7,735 nt of DNA from an uncultured Desulfobacterales bacterium. GTDB taxonomy: Bacteria > Desulfobacterota > Desulfobacteria > Desulfobacterales > UBA11574. Positions 1 through 5,557 of this stretch are shown here, in pieces (position 1 is the stretch's first letter; the number at the start of each line of letters is the position of its first letter). Made by a program: the position numbers and the translations under genes. The notes under the pieces are model-generated. The model worked only from the letters and a program-made list of their open reading frames with translations. It was not told the DNA's origin and did not search any database. Where the stretch lies: the NCBI GenBank assembly GCA_937925895.1, contig CALANC010000005.1, forward strand, positions 1-7,735. Reading direction: 5' to 3'.

Positions 1-1
1 G

Positions 2-1114
2 GGATATTTTTTTACCTGGTCTCTGGAAGAACTGGAGAACATCTTAGGCAAAGACCGGGTTGAAATCGTCAAAAGATATTATGCCGTTGATGATGCAGGC
101 AATTTTGAAGGCCGGCACATTCTGCATACCCGGAAATCACTTGCTGGAGTCGCAGATGAGCTCGATATACCTGAAAACCGTCTGCGACTGATCATCAAAG
201 AATCCAGAGAACGTCTTTATCAATGGCGGAATCGTAAACCCCGTCCGTTGCGAGATGAAAAAATCCTCACGGCGTGGAACGGTCTGATGATTTCAGCCCA
301 TGCCCGGGCAGGACTTATTTTTGGAGAACCAAGGTACGTCGACCGAGGGGTAAAAGCCGCTCAATTTATTTTAACAAATCTTTTCATCAAGAACCGGCTT
401 TATCGAAGCTATAAAGAAAACCAGGCCAAACAAATTGCCTATCTGGAGGACTATGCCTTTTTTATGGCCGCACTGTTGGATCTCTATGAGGCAACTCATG
501 ACATCCAGTGGTTGAAAAAGGCCATTCAGTTGGATGAAATTTTAGCAAGAAACTTTGAGGACAAGGAAGACGGCGGATTCTTCATGACGAGTATCGACCA
601 TGAAAAAATGATTGCACGGGAAAAGCCCAACTATGACGGCGCCGAGCCCTCTGGAAATTCGGTTGCTGTTTTGAACTTGCTCCGGTTGGGTGAATTTACC
701 TTAAAGGATCGTTATCGAATTCGTTATGAGAAGGCGTTCCAATCATTTTTGGGAGACGACACCTCTAGCCCCCTTGCGCTTTCGGAAATGTTGCTTGCTC
801 TTGATTTTTATCTAGACAGCCCGAAGGAAATCATCATCGTAACACCAGAAAACAAGAAAGATGAGGCCGAACCCTTCCTGGACGAGCTCAGAAAACAGTT
901 TTTGCCCAACCGAATTTTGACCGTTGCAACTGAAGGGAATGATATAAAGTCTCATGCCCGACTCATTCCGGTTGCCAGAAAAAAATTTGCTTTAAAAGGC
1001 AAAGCAACGGCTTATGTTTGTGAAAAAGGCATTTGTGAACTTCCCACAAAAGATCCGATGGTATTCGCCCAACAACTTAGGCAAGTGACAAAGCTGAAGG
1101 AATCGGTTCAATGA
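2..1114 (+). CDS. YyaL/DUF255-family thioredoxin-domain protein (spermatogenesis-associated protein 20 type), 5' end cut by window
   Basis: The frame is open from base 2 to the TGA at 1112-1114, giving 370 visible residues. The family is usually about 650-700 aa, so the N-terminal thioredoxin-like (DUF255) domain lies before the window and the six-hairpin (alpha/alpha) glycosidase-like half is seen. Family signatures, numbered in the visible fragment, are GNFEG near 37-41, DEKILTAWNG from about 85, LEDYAF at about 148-153, YDGAEPSGNS at about 211-220, and a C-terminal Cys pair (CEKGIC, about 340-345) followed by a PT-DP motif. An internal TTG at 248 could be mistaken for a start, but homologous sequence continues upstream of it, so it is not one. 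The biochemical role of the family is poorly settled; N-acylglucosamine-epimerase-like and redox roles have been suggested. The 4-bp overlap with the DsbD-like gene points to a shared transcript and perhaps a thiol-redox function. The family call is confident; the function is not. Confidence 0.9.
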   Translation, partial: GYFFTWSLEELENILGKDRVEIVKRYYAVDDAGNFEGRHILHTRKSLAGVADELDIPENRLRLIIKESRERLYQWRNRKPRPLRDEKILTAWNGLMISAHARAGLIFGEPRYVDRGVKAAQFILTNLFIKNRLYRSYKENQAKQIAYLEDYAFFMAALLDLYEATHDIQWLKKAIQLDEILARNFEDKEDGGFFMTSIDHEKMIAREKPNYDGAEPSGNSVAVLNLLRLGEFTLKDRYRIRYEKAFQSFLGDDTSSPLALSEMLLALDFYLDSPKEIIIVTPENKKDEAEPFLDELRKQFLPNRILTVATEGNDIKSHARLIPVARKKFALKGKATAYVCEKGICELPTKDPMVFAQQLRQVTKLKESVQ

Positions 1115-2259
1115 CCCAACTTTTGGGATATGGTCTTCTGGCTTTTTGGGCCGGGGTATTATTGAATTTCGTTCCCTGTGTTCTGCCTGTCATTCCATTA
1201 AAAATTCGAGCGGTTTTGCACGAAATTAAGGGAGATGTCCGCTCAAGGCTATTTGCCGCCGCGGCGTTACTATCCGGCTCTCTCTTCTTTTTTCTGATTT
1301 TAGGGGGTACAACCGCATACCTTGGTCAGACATGGGGTGAATTATTTCAATCTAAGCTCTTTTTAGCCGCTCTATCTGTTTTCCTCTTTTTAGCCGCGGT
1401 GACCACGCTTTCAGATTGGTCTGTGCCACTCCCTAAATTCGTCTACAAGGTTCCGATTCACCGTTATTCAGGTGCGTTTTTTACCGGTGCTTTGGCCGGA
1501 ATTCTCTCCACACCTTGCTCAGGCCCTTTCTTGGGATCGGTCCTGGCGTACACATTGACCCAGCGACCGGCGATTGTTCTAATAATATTCAGTTCCATTG
1601 CCGTCGGACTTTCATCGCCTTATGTGTTCGTTCTGGTATGGCCCGACCTCATGAACCGGCTGTCGTTTTCAGGCCTATGGACAATGCAGGTCAAGCAAAT
1701 TCTCGGTTTTGTTCTACTTTCAGGCGCTATTTTTTTTGGTCGGGTGCTCATACCGGCAGCCTTTCACACATTCCTCTGGTGGCTGTTATATGGTGGTATG
1801 ATCATCTGGGCCATCTCGGTGTTTCGGCGATCTTTGGAATGGAAAACAAAGGTTGTTCCCCTTGCCACTATCGCACTGGTCATGGTTCTGCTGCTGCTGA
1901 CACTTTCGGAAGGTGGTCTGAAGTGGCGGAAATATTCCCCCGAATCTATGCAAATGTCATTGGCGGAAGGTCGGCCGGTGTTGCTTGAATTCACTGCTGA
2001 ATGGTGTCTGAACTGCGAGGTCTTGGAGAAAACCACCTATTCAAACAAAAAGGTGATTCAGACTGCCGAAAAAGCGAAGTTGAGTCCATTCCGTGTCGAT
2101 ATGACTGATTTTAATGAACAGCACAAAACCTTGCTTAAGAGCTACGGTGGCACGGCGCTCCCTTTTGCCTTACTCATGGACAAGACAGGGAAGGTGACCC
2201 GGAGATTTGCCGGTATGTTTACGGCCAAAACACTGGCGGAAGCCATCGGCCGCCTTTAA
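1111..2259 (+). CDS. DsbD-like thiol:disulfide interchange protein: CcdA/DsbD membrane core fused to C-terminal thioredoxin domain
   Basis: This 382-aa inner-membrane protein is predicted to carry reducing equivalents from the cytoplasm to the periplasm. About eight hydrophobic helices fill residues 4-266. Two carry the family's reactive cysteines in NFVPCVLP (C23) and LSTPCSGP (C136), which correspond to the paired cysteines of the DsbD beta domain. Residues 275-382 form a thioredoxin-like domain with EWCLNC (C299, C302) and a cis-Pro site in TALPF (P351). With an even number of helices and a periplasmic N-terminus, this domain would face the periplasm. Full-length DsbD also has an N-terminal periplasmic alpha domain; here the first helix starts at residue 4, so that domain is absent and the final acceptor must be another protein. 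The ATG overlaps the previous stop (ATGA), and AAGGAA at 1097-1102 is a plausible ribosome binding site. The next gene is convergent and its stop codon lies only 9 bp away. Cytochrome maturation and periplasmic disulfide reduction are both possible roles. Confidence 0.9.
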   Translation: MTQLLGYGLLAFWAGVLLNFVPCVLPVIPLKIRAVLHEIKGDVRSRLFAAAALLSGSLFFFLILGGTTAYLGQTWGELFQSKLFLAALSVFLFLAAVTTLSDWSVPLPKFVYKVPIHRYSGAFFTGALAGILSTPCSGPFLGSVLAYTLTQRPAIVLIIFSSIAVGLSSPYVFVLVWPDLMNRLSFSGLWTMQVKQILGFVLLSGAIFFGRVLIPAAFHTFLWWLLYGGMIIWAISVFRRSLEWKTKVVPLATIALVMVLLLLTLSEGGLKWRKYSPESMQMSLAEGRPVLLEFTAEWCLNCEVLEKTTYSNKKVIQTAEKAKLSPFRVDMTDFNEQHKTLLKSYGGTALPFALLMDKTGKVTRRFAGMFTAKTLAEAIGRL

Positions 2260-2268
2260 GGAACGGTT

Positions 2269-2862
2269 TTATTGGTTGGGCATCGCCGGCATGGACATCT
2301 TTTGAAATCCTTGGGGAACGTCGAAAAAGCTGTTTTTTACCCCGCCTGTTTTGATGTTCCTGTATTCCGTGTACATTTTACCCATAGGGCTATCGTAAAC
2401 CATTTTAATGGGAAAATCTAATTTTTTCGACATCCAGGTGGTCATTTTGCCTTTTTGTTTGTCATGATAGATGATTTCATATTTATCGCACATGTAGCCG
2501 TTGACTTTCTCCGAGCCTATTTTTTTCTTGACGGCAATTTTTTTGAGTTCTTCATCGGAATTTAAAGCTTCAGGATGACTGTCTATAACAGGCATTTCCA
2601 TATACATTCCTGCACCGTGTTGGACATTCCAAATTACCTTTTTGTCCAGACGGGTGATAACAGAGGTTTTTTGCCCCATCATGTCGAAATCCATACGGGT
2701 CTTTTTACCCTTGACGAAAAACTTTCCTTTAATTTCCATATCTTGTCGCTTTTGAATAAAATCGGCTTGAAACTCGGCTGCCGAAGCGAACAAGGAAAAA
2801 GACAGCAAACAGATCATTGCGGCCATTGCGATTGTCGTTTTGCGCCTGATTATGGCACCCAT
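2269..2862 (-). CDS. DUF4412 / LolA-like periplasmic protein
   Basis: This is a 197-aa exported protein. Residues 1-29 are a typical Sec signal peptide (basic RRK near residue 6, a hydrophobic stretch, then ASA before AEF). There is no lipobox cysteine, so it is probably soluble and periplasmic. The mature part is the beta-rich repeat pattern of DUF4412 proteins, which are related to the LolA/LppX outer-membrane lipoprotein-sorting fold. Typical elements are a KGKFFVKGKKTRMD segment, NGYMCDKYEI (about 121-130), a TTWMSKKLDFPIKM strand pair (about 141-154) and a terminal FFDVPQGFQKM (about 179-189). It may bind a lipid or other hydrophobic ligand, but no substrate can be read from the sequence. 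The start is supported by AGGAGG (minus strand) 5 nt upstream. It lies downstream of and parallel to the CsgG-like lipoprotein gene, separated by a hairpin. The family is likely; the function is unknown. Confidence 0.85.
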   Translation of the reverse strand: MGAIIRRKTTIAMAAMICLLSFSLFASAAEFQADFIQKRQDMEIKGKFFVKGKKTRMDFDMMGQKTSVITRLDKKVIWNVQHGAGMYMEMPVIDSHPEALNSDEELKKIAVKKKIGSEKVNGYMCDKYEIIYHDKQKGKMTTWMSKKLDFPIKMVYDSPMGKMYTEYRNIKTGGVKNSFFDVPQGFQKMSMPAMPNQ

Positions 2863-2882
2863 AATCTCCTCCTCTCACTGAC

Positions 2883-2944
2883 AAAAATAAAACAGGGATT
2901 TATCCACATCCTTTATGTAGCGGAAATATCCCTGTTTTTATTTT
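2883..2944 (-). terminator. Long imperfect hairpin with T-runs between the CsgG-like and DUF4412 genes
   Basis: The arms 2883-2899 and 2928-2944 are complementary, with one extra base in the right arm. The core is CAGGGAT pairing with ATCCCTG, flanked by A-rich and T-rich tracts. Further pairs extend inward: TCC 2903-2905 with GGA 2922-2924, and ACAT 2906-2909 with ATGT 2915-2918. Read on the minus strand it begins 10 nt after the stop of the CsgG-like gene and ends in TGTTTTATTTTTG, as expected for an intrinsic terminator. It is also T-rich on the plus strand and so could act in both directions. The hairpin ends only about 20 nt before the DUF4412 start, so partial termination or mRNA processing is also possible. 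Confidence 0.7.
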
Positions 2945-2954
2945 CCTATTCTTT

Positions 2955-3758
2955 TTAGTGTTTCATATATTCTGACGGGGTATTTTCAGCAATGAATTTA
3001 ACTGCATTGTAAATGCAAGTTCTTATCGCCTTTTCCATGGGGGTCTTGGCAAAGGCACCTAGACCACCTCCCATGCCGCCACTGCCGGTGAATGCCGCAA
3101 GCCCGGCACCGATATTGACGGTTTTCCCTTCACCTTCTACACGGGTAGCCGCTAAAACTTCAGAAGTACTGGTGTCGACAATACGGATGTCCATTGCCAT
3201 GGATGATTTTTTGTAAGCGCCTTTGGCAGCGGCAAACAAGGCTGTTGCTTTGCCCAGATATCCTCCACCAAAGCCGCCGCCGGCTCCTGAAGTCGCCGGG
3301 TCCCACCCGGTTATGGCGGCCATAACGAGCAGATCAGCACCTTTTATTTTTCCTTTTTTTGCGCCGGTTTTGTCCGTGTAACCTTTACCGGTTAAAGCCA
3401 TCTCCTGTTTAATGGAATCGAGGTTCTGACGCTCTAACACACGGTACCGCTTGCTTTGTACCATTGCTGTCGTCAACATATCCCGGAGCCCCGTCATATA
3501 GCCCGTATTTCTATCGTGGGTGATGGTAATATCTTGTCCAGCGACCCCTGTAATTTTGGTTGTACTGCCGCTCCCACCGACCTTCCATTCAAATTTGGCA
3601 ACAGCTGCTTTGGCCCTTGGCCCACTATACGGCGGCAACGCCATTTCCTCTCCCGTATCCGTTTTGGCGGTAGGTTTGACTGTGCTTTCCAAGCACCCTG
3701 ATACCATAAAAACAAATAATAGAGGGAAAAATATAGCAATTAACGTTTTCTTTTGCAT
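2955..3758 (-). CDS. CsgG-family lipoprotein (curli-secretion-channel-like)
   Basis: This is a 267-aa lipoprotein. The signal peptide ends in the lipobox VSGC (residues 19-22), so C22 should be lipidated. With Q/E-poor CLES after the cut, outer-membrane sorting is plausible. CsgG-family features follow in order: a KAAVAKFEW strand (about 50-58), a GLRDMLTTAMVQSKRYRVLERQNLDSIKQE helix-strand-helix (about 90-119), GADLLVMAAITGW (about 140-152), and a final domain with MDIRIVDTSTSEVL (about 189-202) and a C-terminal helix. Two Gly-rich stretches (about 158-167 and 225-234) fall where CsgG has its membrane beta-hairpins. No curli subunit or csgE/csgF-like gene is present, so a role in curli export is not implied; many CsgG relatives are orphan envelope proteins of unknown role. 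The start is supported by AAGGAGG (minus strand, 3764-3770) 5 nt upstream of the ATG. It diverges from the cytochrome gene and runs toward the DUF4412 gene. Confidence 0.87.
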   Translation of the reverse strand: MQKKTLIAIFFPLLFVFMVSGCLESTVKPTAKTDTGEEMALPPYSGPRAKAAVAKFEWKVGGSGSTTKITGVAGQDITITHDRNTGYMTGLRDMLTTAMVQSKRYRVLERQNLDSIKQEMALTGKGYTDKTGAKKGKIKGADLLVMAAITGWDPATSGAGGGFGGGYLGKATALFAAAKGAYKKSSMAMDIRIVDTSTSEVLAATRVEGEGKTVNIGAGLAAFTGSGGMGGGLGAFAKTPMEKAIRTCIYNAVKFIAENTPSEYMKH

Positions 3759-3897
3759 CGAAGCCTCCTTTATTATTTAGGGGGAATATGTATTGAGAAC
3801 GTTTTTATTTAAGGACGAGTCTATTGGAAAACGGTGGGACTGTCAATCATAAATAAAGGCCCCGATCCAGCCGATGGATGACATTTATTTCTGTAAC

Positions 3898-3990
3898 AGA
3901 GGGTAATTTTCTTACCGATTTTAAAAAAAAATGCATCAATGAGTATTTTTTCATTGAAATTTCTCTGATTGTTTTGCATTAATACCCTCT
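3898..3990. repeat. Nested inverted repeats in the divergent promoter region
   Basis: Three pairs of complementary segments are nested around one centre. The outer pair is AGAGGGTA at 3898-3905 with TACCCTCT at 3983-3990, the middle pair is AATGCA at 3930-3935 with TGCATT at 3975-3980, and the inner pair is TCAATGA at 3936-3942 with TCATTGA at 3951-3957. All three match perfectly. The inner pair alone makes a 7-bp stem with an 8-nt loop. The region is very AT-rich, so short matches are expected by chance, but the GC-containing outer arm and the nesting are notable. It could be a folded transcript leader, a protein-binding region or chance. Confidence 0.4.
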
Positions 3991-4041
3991 TAAAAATAAA
4001 TTTCCCTTGGTGTGCTGTTCGAAAGGGATTCAAATTTATCC

Positions 4042-4069
4042 TTGAAAACATTTATTTTAGGGATTAAAT
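4042..4069 (+). promoter_or_regulatory. Possible sigma-70-type promoter for the cytochrome c3 gene
   Basis: TTGAAA at 4042-4047 resembles a -35 box (5 of 6 to TTGACA). After a 16-bp spacer, TTAAAT at 4064-4069 is a weak -10 match (4 of 6). This would start a transcript about 30 nt before the gene. TATTAT at 4076-4081 is a better -10 hexamer but has no -35 partner at the right spacing. The region is AT-rich, so this is only a candidate. Confidence 0.25.
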
Positions 4070-4095
4070 AAACCTTATTATATCGCTTTTTGATG

Positions 4096-4101
4096 AGGAG
4101 G
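4096..4101 (+). promoter_or_regulatory. Ribosome binding site that decides the cytochrome c3 start
   Basis: AGGAGG at 4096-4101 lies 6 nt before the ATG at 4108. The in-frame candidates at 4090 (TTG), 4093 (ATG) and 4102 (ATG) either precede or overlap this site, so they cannot use it. Confidence 0.75.
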
Positions 4102-4107
4102 ATGAGG

Positions 4108-4605
4108 ATGCATAGGTTACGAATTGGGTTGTTGTGTTTGATGATGGTCTTTGTATTCGGGATCTCTATAGACGTTTCAGGCCAAGAGAATGAAGCAAGT
4201 GAGCCCACCCTGGAAGACATGAGTGTGCCAATGGGAATAATTGTTCTCGAACCTGATGAATCTGTAGAGCAAAAAAGAACTCCGGTGGAATTTCATCATT
4301 CGAAACACTTTACTTTTGACTGCAAAAAATGTCATCACAAATGGGAAGGAAAAACTCATGTTCCCACTTGTAGGACCACAGATTGTCATGACTCGTTTGA
4401 GCCACCTAAAAAACCCACAAAATTTCTGTCTTATACCGAGACAGGCATTAAATATTACAAATATGCCTATCACCAGATGTGTGTAGGGTGCCACAAAGAA
4501 ATAAAAATCAAAAGGAAGGCAATGGAAATGTCTTACACGGTATTGAAAGACAAGCTGCCCAAGACAGGACCCACCGGCTGTGTCGAGTGTCACCCGAAAG
4601 AATAA
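4108..4605 (+). CDS. Periplasmic tetraheme cytochrome c3 (class III)
   Basis: This 165-aa precursor, starting at the ATG at 4108, is a periplasmic electron carrier of the kind that links hydrogenases or formate dehydrogenases to membrane redox complexes in sulfate reducers. Residues 1 to about 25 form a Sec signal peptide (RLR, hydrophobic core, VSG before QEN). Four heme sites are visible: CKKCH (72-76), CRTTDCH (88-94, with a four-residue spacer), CVGCH (125-129) and CVECH (158-162). Candidate sixth-ligand histidines are H64 and H67 in FHHSKH, H77 next to the first heme motif, and H122 just before the third, which fits bis-His coordination of all four hemes. The mixed CxxCH and CxxxxCH spacing is characteristic of cytochrome c3. 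The longer frame from the TTG at 4090 (adding MMRRMR) is less likely because the ribosome binding site lies inside it. A four-helix membrane protein gene follows on the same strand. Whether this is a type I or a membrane-complex-associated type II c3 cannot be decided here. Confidence 0.93.
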   Translation: MHRLRIGLLCLMMVFVFGISIDVSGQENEASEPTLEDMSVPMGIIVLEPDESVEQKRTPVEFHHSKHFTFDCKKCHHKWEGKTHVPTCRTTDCHDSFEPPKKPTKFLSYTETGIKYYKYAYHQMCVGCHKEIKIKRKAMEMSYTVLKDKLPKTGPTGCVECHPKE

Positions 4606-4606
4606 C

Positions 4607-4751
4607 ACCCTAATGGAGCGTAAACAAAATCGAGAGCGATGACTAATATTTTTCCCAATAAACATTTTGATAATTCGATTCCATGTTAATTCTCTACCAT
4701 CAGTGTAACATGTGTGCTTTTATTTTATCTCGATTTTCGCTCAGTTAGGGT
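4607..4751. repeat. 145-bp element bounded by long imperfect inverted repeats, with an internal hairpin
   Basis: The ends are complementary in three blocks: ACCCTAA 4607-4613 with TTAGGGT 4745-4751, GAGCG 4616-4620 with CGCTC 4738-4742, and AAAATCGAGA 4626-4635 with TCTCGATTTT 4728-4737. The blocks are separated by a 2x2 mismatch (one position could be a G-U pair) and a 5-nt one-sided bulge (TAAAC 4621-4625). Together this gives 22 perfect pairs. Inside, CATGTTA 4682-4688 pairs with TAACATG 4706-4712. The element starts 2 nt after the cytochrome stop and ends 18 nt before the next ATG. It could be a small non-autonomous (MITE-like) element or a structured RNA or processing site. No clear target-site duplication or transposase is seen. 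Confidence 0.65.
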
Positions 4752-4769
4752 AAAACAATTTATCGTAAG

Positions 4770-5525
4770 ATGTCACAAAAAAAGAACGTTACATCTATAA
4801 TGAGAGAAAACAAGACGGTTTTCATTATTATAGCTGTCGTTCTTTTTTTGATTGAACTGGAAATTTTTGCTTTAGCGGCAATGAAGTCTGGTCGTAAATC
4901 ATGGCTCCAGGTGATAAATTCCCAGGGTGAAGTTATTCATGAGACCGACGGCAGTAATCTTAGCGACTTTAACAAATATTATTTTGAAAAAACCTTCGGG
5001 CCGTTTGAGCAATATCGAGTAAAACTCTTAACCAAGGAAATACCTTTTCCGTTTAGGACCTGGTTTGTAGCGGCGATCGGGATTCCGGTCGGAATAATTC
5101 TTTTGTTCGGTTTTGTTGTTAAGGCATATCAAGCTCTTTTTTATGGTGAAGACTATAAGCAGTATGAAGCCGGTTCCGATAAAGGGGAATATGAATATCG
5201 TTTTGAGAAGCTTATTGCTGCCATTAGTCGCTTCAACATTTTTGTCATTGGGTTTTTTGTCGTCTTACTGGTTGTTTCTTACTGGGCGATACCCAATTTG
5301 ATCATCTACATCGGCCGCACCGGTATCGATACATTGACTCGGTTCAGATGGGTTTTTTTGTCCGTCGGCGTGGTTGCGTTGGGGTTGATCATATGGGTCA
5401 TCTATCTAAGGTACCTGCTGGCCAAAAGGACCATAGACAGCCAGGTAGAGATAGATAAAATCCGGTTGCAGATCGAATATGATCAGGACAAAAAAAAGAC
5501 GTATCAGCTGGAATACGACGAATGA
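4770..5525 (+). CDS. Unrecognised four-helix integral membrane protein
   Basis: I do not recognise a family for this 251-aa protein. Four hydrophobic helices are visible at about 17-39, 97-117, 153-176 and 194-216. The positively charged N-terminus (QKK, RENK) predicts it stays in the cytoplasm. This puts a loop of about 57 residues (40-96, with SWLQVINSQGEVIHETDG and several aromatic and acidic residues) in the periplasm. Residues 118-152 and the C-terminal tail (217-251) would then be cytoplasmic. The tail is strongly charged (AKRTIDSQVEIDKIRLQ then Lys- and Tyr-rich) and could form a short coiled coil. There are no cysteines, so no heme or Fe-S ligation through Cys. No strong ribosome binding site precedes the ATG at 4770, and an alternative in-frame ATG lies at 4800 just before helix 1. 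It follows the cytochrome c3 gene after the inverted-repeat element, so it may be co-transcribed, but a role in electron transfer is speculation. Confidence 0.8.
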   Translation: MSQKKNVTSIMRENKTVFIIIAVVLFLIELEIFALAAMKSGRKSWLQVINSQGEVIHETDGSNLSDFNKYYFEKTFGPFEQYRVKLLTKEIPFPFRTWFVAAIGIPVGIILLFGFVVKAYQALFYGEDYKQYEAGSDKGEYEYRFEKLIAAISRFNIFVIGFFVVLLVVSYWAIPNLIIYIGRTGIDTLTRFRWVFLSVGVVALGLIIWVIYLRYLLAKRTIDSQVEIDKIRLQIEYDQDKKKTYQLEYDE

Positions 5526-5557
5526 AATAGCTTGCTTTTACAGCACACACCTCGTCA

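Larger units (their letters stand above)
3759..4107. other. AT-rich divergent intergenic region with no gene
   Basis: About 350 bp lie between the start of the CsgG-like gene (-) and the chosen start of the cytochrome c3 gene (+). No reading frame here looks coding; the short open frames are low-complexity and lack a ribosome binding site. The region must hold the promoters of both divergent genes. It contains the nested inverted repeats at 3898-3990 and a possible promoter at 4042-4069, both annotated separately. A weaker repeat pairs TCCCTT with AAGGGA around 4005-4030. I see no RNA gene that I can name. Confidence 0.6.

Noticed and set aside
248..250. TTG as the start of the YyaL-type gene
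   Set aside because: In-frame upstream codons from base 2 encode family-typical sequence (GNFEG region), so it is an internal codon.
1515..1988. 157-codon open frame inside the DsbD-like gene
   Set aside because: It is a shadow of the real frame: no ribosome binding site, no recognisable domain, and full overlap with a well-supported gene.
4090..4107. Longer cytochrome c3 start at TTG 4090 (or ATG at 4093 or 4102)
   Set aside because: The AGGAGG at 4096-4101 fits the ATG at 4108 with 6-nt spacing and would lie inside the longer forms; the signal peptide is complete from 4108.
4177..4665. 162-codon minus-strand open frame over the cytochrome gene
   Set aside because: It is antisense to a gene with four heme motifs and has no family-like sequence of its own.
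4607..4751. Calling the inverted-repeat element a simple intrinsic terminator of the cytochrome gene
   Set aside because: The pairing arms are separated by about 90 nt and no T-run follows the right arm; a mobile or structured element fits better.
5526..5557. Possible terminator between the converging membrane-protein and oleD genes
   Set aside because: Only a 5-bp CAGCA/TGCTG pairing with a long loop is visible, which is too weak to annotate.
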